DNA of 64,000 nucleotides, taken from positions 1,437,001-1,501,000 of the forward strand of contig NZ_CP011028.1 in assembly GCF_002221525.1 (NCBI RefSeq), given 5' to 3'. The position numbers and the translations under genes were made by a program. Of the stretch, positions 25,269 to 34,500 are shown in pieces; the stretch's first letter is position 1; each line of letters starts with the position of its first letter. Source of the DNA: Pseudoalteromonas espejiana DSM 9414. Its GTDB lineage: Bacteria; Pseudomonadota; Gammaproteobacteria; Enterobacterales; Alteromonadaceae. The notes beneath the pieces are model-generated. The model saw only the letters and a program-made list of their open reading frames with translations, was not told the DNA's origin and did not search any database.

Positions 25269-26138
25269 ATGTATACGCTTTCGCAGTGGCAAACGAACGG
25301 GCAGTTTATTGATATAAATGCCAATCAAATTTTTACTAAAACAGCGGGGGATGCAAATAACCCCGCGCTACTTTTAATTCATGGATTTCCAAGTGCTAGC
25401 TGGGACTGGGAAGGTATGTGGGATGAACTTACTAAACACTACTTTTTAGTAACACTTGATATGCTGGGGTTTGGGCTTTCGGATAAACCAATAAACGCGA
25501 CTTATAAAATTACAGAGCAGGCTGATTTATACACGCAATTTTTAAAGCGTTTAAATATTACCGATGTAAACATACTAGCCCACGATTATGGTGATACCGT
25601 GGCGCAAGAGCTATTAGCAAGACAAGTTGCTGCCAAAAGTGAAATACGCATACACAGTGTATGCTTTTTAAATGGTGGGCTATTTCCACAAGTACATAAA
25701 CCCTTATTTATACAAAAGCTGCTACTTTCAAAACTTGGTTGGATAGTCCCTAAGCTAATGAGCAAACAAAAGTTTGCTAAAAACTTAACCACTATTTTTG
25801 GTAAACACACGCCACCAGCCCCTTTGGTAATTGATACGCTTTGGGCACTGTTAATATATAACAATGGTTTACGTGTTATGCCCAAGCTAATTAAATATAT
25901 TACACAGCGAAAACAAAACGAGCAACGCTGGGTTGGGGCCATTATTAATAGCGATATACCAGTTACGTTTATTGCAGGTGAGCAAGACCCAATCTCAGGT
26001 AAACACATGCTTGAGCATTATAAAAAGAAAGTACCAAATGCGCGCGTACAAGGGTTTGTTGAACTTGGGCACTACCCGCAAATAGAAGATGCTAAGGCTA
26101 TAACTGTGGCTTATTTAAATTTTAGAAACCAGTTATAA
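25269..26138 (+). CDS. Alpha/beta hydrolase of the MEST/PEG1 type
   Basis: The 289-residue cytoplasmic alpha/beta hydrolase has the oxyanion loop HGFPSASWDW (38-47), the nucleophile elbow AHDYGDTVAQELL with Asp106, an acid at about Asp240 (AGEQDPISG) and the catalytic His268 (ELGHYPQIED). An Asp nucleophile places it with epoxide hydrolases and haloalkane dehalogenases. From memory, the elbow and the segments CFLNGGLFPQVHKPLFIQKLL and RWVGAI match vertebrate MEST closely. The Tyr after the nucleophile replaces the Trp that dehalogenases use for halide binding, so dehalogenation is unlikely. Substrate unknown; monocistronic. Confidence 0.8.
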   Translation: MYTLSQWQTNGQFIDINANQIFTKTAGDANNPALLLIHGFPSASWDWEGMWDELTKHYFLVTLDMLGFGLSDKPINATYKITEQADLYTQFLKRLNITDVNILAHDYGDTVAQELLARQVAAKSEIRIHSVCFLNGGLFPQVHKPLFIQKLLLSKLGWIVPKLMSKQKFAKNLTTIFGKHTPPAPLVIDTLWALLIYNNGLRVMPKLIKYITQRKQNEQRWVGAIINSDIPVTFIAGEQDPISGKHMLEHYKKKVPNARVQGFVELGHYPQIEDAKAITVAYLNFRNQL

Positions 26139-26171
26139 AAAACGCGGCTTAAGTGAAGTAAGCCGCGTTTT
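26138..26171. terminator. Bidirectional terminator between the hydrolase and the DUF2750 gene
   Basis: A 13-bp stem (AAAACGCGGCTTA / TAAGCCGCGTTTT) with a 7-base loop between two converging genes; the T-run reads from either side. Confidence 0.88.
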
Positions 26172-26204
26172 AAACTTTAATTAAGCGTAATTAAATACGT
26201 TCTT

Positions 26205-26597
26205 TTAATACTTTCTTTTTTTAGGTACTTTTAATTGGCTTTCAAATTCATCAGGAAAAAGCACGGTACCGTCGTCATCTTCGGTAGGGAACACCGCAAT
26301 TAGTAAATCGTCCTCTTCAAGGCCGGGTGTCCAGCGGCTAAACCAATCTTTAGTAGGGATTGCTTTTGGTGTACAGCCTTCCCATTCACCTGTGGCCCAA
26401 GCTTGTGCAAAATCGCGGGTTGGCCATACTGGTACACAGTCGTCATCTTCGTTAGCTAGCATTACGCAGCCATCGTCGTCGTTTAAAATCCACACTTGCT
26501 TATATTGCTGTACGGTTTCAAACATAAAAGCGAGTCGTTTTTTTGCCCCTAGCCCTAAAATTACAGTTTGTTCTTCGGTTGCATTTGCAGTTGTCAT
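26205..26597 (-). CDS. DUF2750 domain protein
   Basis: A 130-residue soluble, acidic, Trp-rich protein. The pattern VWILNDDDGCVML, DDCVPVWPTRDFAQAWATGEW, then WTPGLEEDDLLIAVFP matches DUF2750, a family found in many gammaproteobacteria with no known function. There is a short basic tail (PKKRKY). It is alone on the minus strand, divergent from the Old Yellow Enzyme gene and separated from it by about 220 bp that must hold both promoters. Confidence 0.8.
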   Translation of the reverse strand: MTTANATEEQTVILGLGAKKRLAFMFETVQQYKQVWILNDDDGCVMLANEDDDCVPVWPTRDFAQAWATGEWEGCTPKAIPTKDWFSRWTPGLEEDDLLIAVFPTEDDDGTVLFPDEFESQLKVPKKRKY

Positions 26598-26743
26598 AAT
26601 TGGCTCACTCTTAATTGCTGTAGTTTTACTGTTACCAGTATATCGAGTTATATGACAGTGTGTTGAAAAGTTATTATTTAATTTTATCTGTGCAGATCTA
26701 ATTTTAAGATTAAACAGTATAAGCTCTCATAAATTTGAGCGAT

Positions 26744-26765
26744 CATTCAAAATCACTCTTGAATG
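26744..26765. promoter_or_regulatory. Inverted repeat upstream of the Old Yellow Enzyme gene
   Basis: CATTCAA and TTGAATG form a perfect 7-bp inverted repeat around 8 bp, 53 bp before the enzyme's start. Such dyads often bind TetR- or LysR-type repressors, and OYE genes are commonly controlled this way, but no regulator gene is adjacent. Confidence 0.4.
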
Positions 26766-26817
26766 TATTTAAAACGACCTCATCTCATACACATACTTTA
26801 AAGAAGGATTGAAAAGA

Positions 26818-27861
26818 ATGACTACTGATTTACTTTCACCGTTTAAACTAAACGACACACTTGAACTTCAAAACCGTGTACTTATGGCGCCTTTAACACG
26901 TTGTATGGCCGATGATAATTTAGTGCCTACCCAAGATATGGTTGAATATTATGCACGCCGCGCACAAACAGGTTTAATTATTAGCGAAGCCACTATTATT
27001 CGCCCAGATGCGCAAGGTTACCCAAATACACCGGGGTTATTTACCAGTGAGCAAATTCAAGGTTGGAAGAAAGTAACTGACGCAGTGCATGCCAATGGCG
27101 GAAAAATGTTTGCACAACTTTGGCATGTTGGCCGTGTTGCGCATCCTCACTTTTTTGATGGCGATGTATTGGCGCCATCGGCAATTGGTGTAGAAGGCTC
27201 TGTACCACGTATGCGTGAGCTTACTTACATTACGCCAAAAGCTGCAACAACTGACGATATAAAATCGCTGGTTGCAGATTTTGCTAAAGCGGCCGAAAAC
27301 GCAATGGAAGCCGGTTTTGATGGCGTAGAAATTCACGGCGCAAATGGTTACTTAATTGACCAATTTTTACATTATGAAGCTAACGTACGTGAAGATGAAT
27401 ATGGTCAAACACCTGAGAATATGTCGCGTTTTGCTCTAGAAGTAACGGATGCTGTAATAGCTGAAGTGGGTAATGAGCGTACCGCATTAAGGTTAACTCC
27501 AGGCGCTTATTTTAATATGAGCGAAGATAGCCGCGATAAGGCCGTATTTGACTACCTATTACCAGAGCTTGAAAAAAGAGACCTAGCGTATTTACACGGC
27601 GGTATATTTGACGACAGTACGCGTTTTGACTCTTTAGAAGGCAAAACAACGTCTGAATTTTTAAGAGCTGGCTATAAAGGTACGTTAGTTGGCGTAGGTA
27701 GTTACAGTTTTGAAACTGCAAAAGAGGCAATTAACGATGCTAAGTTTGATTTAATCGCCATTGGCCGCCCGCTTATTGCTAACCCAGACTACATTAGCAA
27801 AGTTGCAAACAATGAAGAGCTTGTTGCTTATAACGACGAAATGCTCGCTAAACTGATTTAA
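26818..27861 (+). CDS. Old Yellow Enzyme family alkene reductase (NemA-like)
   Basis: A 347-residue FMN-dependent, NADPH-using reductase of activated C=C bonds, acting in the cytoplasm on electrophiles such as enones, N-ethylmaleimide or nitro compounds. The TIM-barrel signatures are clear: NRVLMAPLTRCMA near the start, AQLWHVGRVAH, the substrate-binding His-x-x-Asn in GVEIHGANGYLIDQFL, and the FMN phosphate site LIAIGRPLIANPD. ATG 26818 follows AGAAGG; a TTG three codons upstream is in frame but has a worse position. Monocistronic. Confidence 0.92.
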   Translation: MTTDLLSPFKLNDTLELQNRVLMAPLTRCMADDNLVPTQDMVEYYARRAQTGLIISEATIIRPDAQGYPNTPGLFTSEQIQGWKKVTDAVHANGGKMFAQLWHVGRVAHPHFFDGDVLAPSAIGVEGSVPRMRELTYITPKAATTDDIKSLVADFAKAAENAMEAGFDGVEIHGANGYLIDQFLHYEANVREDEYGQTPENMSRFALEVTDAVIAEVGNERTALRLTPGAYFNMSEDSRDKAVFDYLLPELEKRDLAYLHGGIFDDSTRFDSLEGKTTSEFLRAGYKGTLVGVGSYSFETAKEAINDAKFDLIAIGRPLIANPDYISKVANNEELVAYNDEMLAKLI

Positions 27862-27961
27862 AATAGTCTAGTTTTAAATAATACAGCCTAGGATTTAAGT
27901 CTTAGGCTGACATCTCCACGACATAATTAAGCCATAAAACTCCCACAATTTTTTAACACCT

Positions 27962-28008
27962 CTGTCAATAAACTTCATTTTTGTTGTCATATTTCAAAAC
28001 CATACTGT
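27962..28008 (+). promoter_or_regulatory. Probable Pho box and -10 box
   Basis: Three 7-mers on an 11-bp period: CTGTCAA (27962), CTTCATT (27973) and TTGTCAT (27984), separated by AT-rich 4-mers. This resembles the PhoB consensus CTGTCAT-N4-CTGTCAT. TACTGT at 28003-28008 is a possible -10. The gene after the receptor encodes a phosphatase, which supports phosphate control. Confidence 0.6.
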
Positions 28009-28056
28009 GCCCGCTTTCATAATTACTTTTGATAATTAAAACCAAACGGGACAACA

Positions 28057-30330
28057 ATGTACGCTTTAACAAATAAATCAGTTTTGAGTCTGGCAATTGC
28101 TATGGCTGTATCATCAACCGCTTATGCTAACGACAACGAAATAGAAGAAATTACCGTTACTGCCAAACCAACCAGTTACGCAAATAATGTGATTGAGCCT
28201 GCAATGCTTGATCAACAAACAACGGTTTCGAGTGTGTTATCGGTAATTGATAACTTACCTGGCATTAGCATAAACGAAGGCGATGCATTTGGTGGCGATG
28301 ATTGGTCTACAACCATTACTATGCGCGGTTTTAGTATTGACTCAAACCAGCAGCAATTAGGGATGACCGTTGATGGTATTCCTAATGGTGGCTCAAACTA
28401 CGGCGGGGGTGCTAAAGCTAACCGTTACCTAGATACCGAAAACCTAGCCACTGTAGAAGTAGGGCAAGGCACTTCTGATATTAAATCGGCCTCGCTTGAA
28501 GCGCTAGGCGGTACATTTAACTTTGTAAGTAAAGCGCCAAGCCTTGATAAAAGCACTACATTTGCTTATACCTCAGGCAGCCACGATGCAACCCGTTATT
28601 ACGTTAAGCACGAAACCGGCACTATTTTTGACAATACACAAGCGTATGTAAGTTACTCGCAAACTGATACCAGCCGTTGGATTGGCTCGGGCAGTAATGG
28701 GGGTAAAGACAACCAACACGCGGAGCTTAAATTTGTAACAACGCTTACAGATTTAACCATTACAGGGCGTTTATCTTACGATGATGTAAGCGAGACTAAC
28801 TATAACAGTGTAAGCCTTGAGCAATTTGAACAAACACCAGAGTGGGATCAGCTAACGTGGAACTGGACAGGCGTACCACATTACGACCAAATGTTTGCCG
28901 AGGGCTGGGGTACACTTCGAGAAAATACCTTAGCGTATTTAAAGTTTGAATATGCACTTTCGCCAACATCGCTTATTACAGTGAGCCCTTATTATCATAA
29001 TAACTCGGGCCGAGGCGATTGGATCCCACCTTATTTAACGACCCCAGTAGATGAAAACGGTGACCCAACCACTGAGGGCGGCACTAACGCGCTCTCGTAT
29101 GGTTTTGTAGATAGCGATGGCAATGCACTTGCGCCAAATGAAGGCTGTACGGCAAGCTTAAGTTGGCCGTGGGAGTCGGGCCCTGGTTTAAACCCTGCGT
29201 GTTACGATGATACCGCAACGCCTGTTATGTCGTACCGCCATACACATTACAAAAAAGACCGCCTAGGTGTAACAGCTAACTACCAAGCTACCTTTGGCAT
29301 GCACGATATAGAAGCCGGCTTTTGGTATGAGCAAAGCGACCGTGATGAATCACGCGATTGGCACAAAGTCATTAATGCCAGCATTTACCACCATTTTGAT
29401 AGCACACCATACTGGACGCAGTATAAAAACACGTTTGAAACCGACACGCTAAAATGGTACGCGCAAGATTCAATGGCGCTTGGCGATTTTACGCTTAACT
29501 TAGGTGTTAAAAAGTACCTTGTTGATATTGAAAAGTACGACCATTACCAAAATGCCACAACAGCTAAAGTTAATAGTGACTCTGATGTGTTATTTAGTGG
29601 CGGTATTTTGTATCAATTAAATAATTCAACCGAGTTATTTGCCAGTTACAGTGAAAATTTTGCAGCCATAAAAGACGGTGTACTTGAGCGCGATAGCTCT
29701 GATTTATCAGCGATTGAGCCAGAAACCGCTGAAAACATTGACCTAGGTGTACGCTATCAAAACGACGCGCTAAAACTCACGGCAACAGCGTACTCAATAG
29801 AATTTGATAACCGCATAACCTTTATAGCACCAGGTAGCGATACCGGCGGTATTGATTACACCATAGGAACAAATGGCTCTTACTTAAATGTAGGCGGTAT
29901 CGAATCAAAAGGTTTAGAGCTTGCGGCAAGTTATATGCTTAACGAGCAGTGGAGCGTATACAGCTCGTACACAAATAATGATTCAGAATATAAAGGCGAT
30001 GCACCCGGCTTTGAAGCAGGTGAAAAAGTAATAGACTCAGTTGATGACTTGTTTGTGCTCTCTACAGACTATTACAGCGGCGATTTTCGTTTTGGGCTAT
30101 CGGCTAAATACACAGGTGAGCGAGGAGATGTTGATGGTTACACTGTGGTTGATTTAAATGCTGGTTACTCAGCTGATGTAAATGCAGGCCCATTTAAAGC
30201 TGTGGATATTGCTTTTGTGGTTTATAACATCACTGATAAAAGCTACTTAGCGGGCGGTACGGGCAATGGCAGCACTTATTATATTGGTGCGCCACGTACA
30301 GCAGCGGTTACGTTAACTGCAACGTTTTAA
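28057..30330 (+). CDS. TonB-dependent outer-membrane receptor, paired with a phosphatase
   Basis: The 757-residue receptor has a signal peptide ending at about residue 24 (SSTAYA) and a TonB-box-like segment (EEITVTAKP). A plug domain follows (ITMRGFSIDSNQQQLGMTVDG, EALGGTFNFVSKAP), then a 22-strand barrel ending in phenylalanine (AAVTLTATF). Such receptors import large or scarce ligands using the proton motive force. The next gene, in the same frame 60 bases on, encodes a PhoD-like phosphatase, and a probable Pho box lies upstream. A phosphorylated substrate is therefore inferred rather than iron. Confidence 0.88.
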   Translation: MYALTNKSVLSLAIAMAVSSTAYANDNEIEEITVTAKPTSYANNVIEPAMLDQQTTVSSVLSVIDNLPGISINEGDAFGGDDWSTTITMRGFSIDSNQQQLGMTVDGIPNGGSNYGGGAKANRYLDTENLATVEVGQGTSDIKSASLEALGGTFNFVSKAPSLDKSTTFAYTSGSHDATRYYVKHETGTIFDNTQAYVSYSQTDTSRWIGSGSNGGKDNQHAELKFVTTLTDLTITGRLSYDDVSETNYNSVSLEQFEQTPEWDQLTWNWTGVPHYDQMFAEGWGTLRENTLAYLKFEYALSPTSLITVSPYYHNNSGRGDWIPPYLTTPVDENGDPTTEGGTNALSYGFVDSDGNALAPNEGCTASLSWPWESGPGLNPACYDDTATPVMSYRHTHYKKDRLGVTANYQATFGMHDIEAGFWYEQSDRDESRDWHKVINASIYHHFDSTPYWTQYKNTFETDTLKWYAQDSMALGDFTLNLGVKKYLVDIEKYDHYQNATTAKVNSDSDVLFSGGILYQLNNSTELFASYSENFAAIKDGVLERDSSDLSAIEPETAENIDLGVRYQNDALKLTATAYSIEFDNRITFIAPGSDTGGIDYTIGTNGSYLNVGGIESKGLELAASYMLNEQWSVYSSYTNNDSEYKGDAPGFEAGEKVIDSVDDLFVLSTDYYSGDFRFGLSAKYTGERGDVDGYTVVDLNAGYSADVNAGPFKAVDIAFVVYNITDKSYLAGGTGNGSTYYIGAPRTAAVTLTATF

Positions 30331-30390
30331 ACCAATAAACCTATTTTATGCACTGCAGTTGCCTTAAGTTTTGTATTTAGCACTAACAGT

Positions 30391-31383
30391 ATGGCTGCAC
30401 CGTCTAAAATTTTATTTGGCTCGTGCGGGCATCAAGATAAAGACATTCCAATATTTAATACCATTAATAAAGAGCAGGGCGATTTATTTATATTTTTAGG
30501 TGACAACATATACGGCGATACCAACGACATGGCAGTGCTTGCCAATAAATACCAAAAATTAGGTGCAAAGCCTGGTTTTAAAGCGCTGAAAGAGCAAACG
30601 CCCATCATTGCGATGTGGGACGATCACGATTTTGGCCAAAACGATATTGGTAAAGACTACCCACATAAAGAGCAATCGCGCCAAATTATGCTCGATTTTT
30701 GGGATGAGCCCGCTAATTCTGAGCGCCGAACACGCGCTGATGGTATTTACACCTCTTACATGTATGGAGAAGGCAAGCAAACGGTGCACGTTATTATGCC
30801 TGACTTACGCTGGAACCGTGATGCACTTAACCCTGTAAGCGAGCTTGAATATTACACAAAGCGCAAACTTAATAACCAAGGCCCATATAGCCCAACTGAA
30901 GTTAAAGGTGCCTCTATGCTTGGCGAGGCGCAGTGGCAATGGCTAGAGCAAGAACTTAAAAAGCCAGCGGCTATAAAGCTAATTGCCTCAAGCTTACAGT
31001 TACTACCCGATTTTACAGGGTGGGAGTCGTGGGCTAACTTTCCGGATGATCGCAACCGTTTATTTTCGTTAATTAAAAAGCATAAAGTAAATGGCGTTGT
31101 TATCATCAGTGGCGATACGCACTGGGGTGAAATATCAAAGTATCAGCAAAATCTTGATTACCCATTAATAGAAATGACCAGCTCAGGCTTAACTGAAAAA
31201 TGGAAAGACGTAAGCCCAAATAAACACCGCGTTGGCGATTATACCCACAATGTGAATTACGGCGATTTAAGCATAGATTGGCAACAAGCCGACCCCGCCA
31301 TATCACTTAAACTTAAAGGGATTGATGGAAAGGTAATAATGCAAAGCGCATTTAGCTTATCAAGCATTAGCCCTTATAAATAA
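30391..31383 (+). CDS. PhoD-like metallophosphatase with no normal start codon before its signal peptide
   Basis: The protein has the PhoD-type metal-binding motifs: SCGHQDKD, FLGDNIYGD, MWDDHDFGQND and the late ISGDTHWGE, which hold Fe/Ca or two metals for phosphoester hydrolysis. From the first ATG (30391) it is 330 residues and starts MAAPSK. However, the same frame back to the receptor's stop codon (30331-30390) reads as a signal peptide, KPILCTAVALSFVFSTNSMA, with no ATG, GTG or TTG in it. There is also no ribosome site before 30391. Either initiation is unusual (ATT at 30343 is available) or a start codon has been lost. Probably cotranscribed with the receptor. Confidence 0.8.
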   Translation: MAAPSKILFGSCGHQDKDIPIFNTINKEQGDLFIFLGDNIYGDTNDMAVLANKYQKLGAKPGFKALKEQTPIIAMWDDHDFGQNDIGKDYPHKEQSRQIMLDFWDEPANSERRTRADGIYTSYMYGEGKQTVHVIMPDLRWNRDALNPVSELEYYTKRKLNNQGPYSPTEVKGASMLGEAQWQWLEQELKKPAAIKLIASSLQLLPDFTGWESWANFPDDRNRLFSLIKKHKVNGVVIISGDTHWGEISKYQQNLDYPLIEMTSSGLTEKWKDVSPNKHRVGDYTHNVNYGDLSIDWQQADPAISLKLKGIDGKVIMQSAFSLSSISPYK

Positions 31384-31399
31384 ACGGCCTTATAAATAC

Positions 31400-31433
31400 A
31401 ACGCACAGTGGTTAAAATTAATGCTGTGCGTTT
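31400..31433 (+). terminator. Hairpin after the phosphatase gene
   Basis: A 9-bp stem (AACGCACAG / CTGTGCGTT) with a 15-base loop and only a short T-run, so a moderate terminator at best. Confidence 0.5.
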
Positions 31434-31542
31434 AAACCACCTGCTAACTCGCTGATTTATTAGTGCCAATTTACCGATTGCGCTACCCCTATAAATGAAA
31501 ATATCTTAAACTGGTTTTACTTCAAGTAAGGACTCCAGTCGT

Positions 31543-34500
31543 ATGCTCAATATTATTCAATCAAACCGTATGGAAGCGCTGCAAGCACAGTTTAATCAGC
31601 TGTTAAAAGTAAATCCGTTGCAAAGCCCATTCGATAAAGAAGTGGTATTAGTGCAATCGCCCGGTATGTCGCAGTGGCTAAAAATTGGTTTAAGTGAAGA
31701 CTTAGGGCTTGCCGCTCAGGTTGATTTTCCGCTGCCCTCAAGTTTTATTTGGCAGTTGTATCAACAGCTATTGCCAAATGTACCTAAAGAGTCGGCCTTT
31801 AATAAGCCAAACCTTGCTTGGAAACTATTTGCAATACTGCCAAGCTGTATTGATGAGCCACTTTATTTGCCATTAAAAACCTATTTAGAGGGCGATATAG
31901 ACGGGCAAAAAACGTTTGCGCTGTGCGAAAAAATTGCCGATGTGTACGACCAATATTTAATGTACCGCCCACATTGGATTGCCACTTGGGATAGCGGCAA
32001 AGATGAACTTGATGATGTAGACGTAAGTATTGCCCCGTGGCAACCCGATTTATGGCGAAAGCTGGTGGCGCACAGTAAAGTGCTTGGGCAAAGCCAGTTT
32101 CATCGTGCCAATATGCAAGGGCAGTTACTGGCTGCACTTGAAACTATGGATAACAGTTTATTGCCTAAGCGTATTAGCTTATTTGGTATATCGGCCATTG
32201 CCAGCTCACAACTTGAAGTGTTTGAGGCATTAAGCAAAAAAACCGAAGTGTTTTTATTTTTTTTCAACCCCAGTGAGCATTATTGGGGCGATATTGTAGA
32301 TGAAAAAACCGCTGCAAAAATAGCAGCAAAATACGCCAAAATGCCGCTTTTAGAAGCACAGCAAAAAAAACAAACCAACCCCGATGAAGAGTATTACTTT
32401 ATTGGCAATCCGCTTTTATCATCGTGGGGTAAATTAGGGCGCGACTATTTTGAGCAACTTGTGCAACTTGATGCCCGTTGGATAGATGGCTTTATTGATG
32501 CCTTTGACGACACATTACTTGGCCAAGTACAAAGTGAAATTTACCAACTTGCGTTTAAAGGGGAGTCCCTGACCGATAATAAAGAATGGTTTATAAACGA
32601 TAAAGGCAAACTACTAATAAGTGAAAACGACACCAGTATAACGCTCAGTGATTGCCATACTCCCCTTAGAGAAGTAGAGCGTCTGCACGATTATTTGCTT
32701 AATTTGTTTAATCAAAACCCTGCGCTTACCCCCAAAGACATTATCGTTATGATGCCCGATGTTGGCACGTACAGCCCGTATATTGAAGCCGTTTTTGGCG
32801 GGGCGCAAAACACCAGCCGTTTTATTCCTTACGCGCTTGCCGATTTAGCCATAGAGCAAGAAAAGCCAGTACTGAGCTCGTTTGCAAGTTTGGCTAATTT
32901 ACCGTTTTCGCGCTTTGGCGTATCAGATATTCTCGATTTACTGCAAGTGACGCAAATTGCCGAAAAATTTGGCCTTGAAGCGCACGAGTACGAGCAAATT
33001 CAATATTGGCTTGAACGCGTTGGCGTAAAATGGGGCATAAATGCTGAACATAAAAGTAGCTTTGACTTACCGGCAATCGATTTAAATACCTGGCAGCATG
33101 GGCTTAATCGTTTATTGCTAGGCATAGCGCAGCGAGATGAACAATGCCCGTTTAACGGTATATACAGTGCAGATGAAGTAGAAGGCATGGCGCTAGAAAC
33201 GCTTAATAAGTTGGTGCACTTTATTGATGTGCTACAAACTTATAAAGAACACTTAACCCCTGATGACACTCTTAGTAATAAGGCGGCTATTTTATCTGAA
33301 CTAATTGGCGCGTTGTACCACAACGACGGCGACGAAAGCTGGGACTTGCTGATACTACAAAAGGTACTTGAGGAGCTGCAAAAGCATGACGAGAACGGCG
33401 ATTACAGCCAAGCTGTTTCGCAGCGTATTGTTAGTTACTTAATAAAACAAGGCATTCAAGAAAAAGGCGTAGGACAGCGGTTTTTAGTCGGCCAGGTTAA
33501 TTTTTGTACGCTTATGCCCATGCGCGCCGTGCCATTTAAAGTAGTGTGTATGCTAGGTTTAAATGATGCTGACTACCCGCGTACCGTGCAACCTATTGGT
33601 TTTGATTTAGTGCCGTATTCTAAAAAACAAAAAGGTGACCGTTCACGTAAATTAGACGACCGTTACTTATTTTTAGAAGCGCTACTTAGTGCCCGCGAAA
33701 ATTTATACATGAGCTATATTGGCCGCTCGTGTTTTGATAACCAACCGCGTATGCCATCAACCTTAGTCAGTGAGCTTTTAGAATATATAGGGCGCAGTTT
33801 TACGTTACCTAAAAACAGCATTAACACCTTGCCAGCGTGTTTAATTAACCAACAACACTTACAGCCCTTTAATAGCACTTATTATGCAAAAAGCGATCAG
33901 CAAAATAGTGCGCTCAATAACCACAGTTATAACCCAATTTGGCTGCCAAGCGAGACAATTTTACCGCAGCCGCTAAGCGCTATTGATGTAGCAGCCCCAG
34001 AGCAACTTGAGCTTGATGTATTTATTCGTAGCGTGTGTAACGCACAAGAGAGCTTTTACCAGCAAACGTTAGGCTTACGCCTGCCCGAATTTAACGAAAT
34101 AGCAAAAGATGAAGAACCCTTTAGCCTAGATGCGCTGCGCCGCTACTTTTATTTAGATGAAATACTCGAGGCAAACATTAACGAGCAACCACTAAGCACC
34201 GAGCAAATACTACAACGTGGTGAGTTGCCACAAGCTAATGTTGGTAATTTAGTGTTTGAAAGCATGGAGCACCGCGTTGATGCCCTTGCAGGGCAAGTAA
34301 AAGAGCATATAAAAAGCGGAAAAACCGAGCCAGTTGAGGTCTCGCTGCATATACAAGGCACCACAATTGAGGGGTGGCTTAATCATATTTACTTGCAAAA
34401 ACAAGTGTTTTACCGCAGTGCCAGTATAAAAGCTAAAGATTTAATTAAAGGCTTTATCTACCACCTTGTAGCGCAAAGCATGGGGCAAAATGTAGAAACC

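Noticed and set aside
25269..26138. Haloalkane dehalogenase call for the alpha/beta hydrolase
   Set aside because: The residue after the nucleophile is Tyr, not the Trp that binds halide, and the overall sequence follows MEST rather than dehalogenases.
30328..30391. Translation of receptor and phosphatase as one fused protein
   Set aside because: They share a frame but are separated by a TAA stop, and a signal peptide in the middle of a fusion would make no sense; kept only as one option in the finding.
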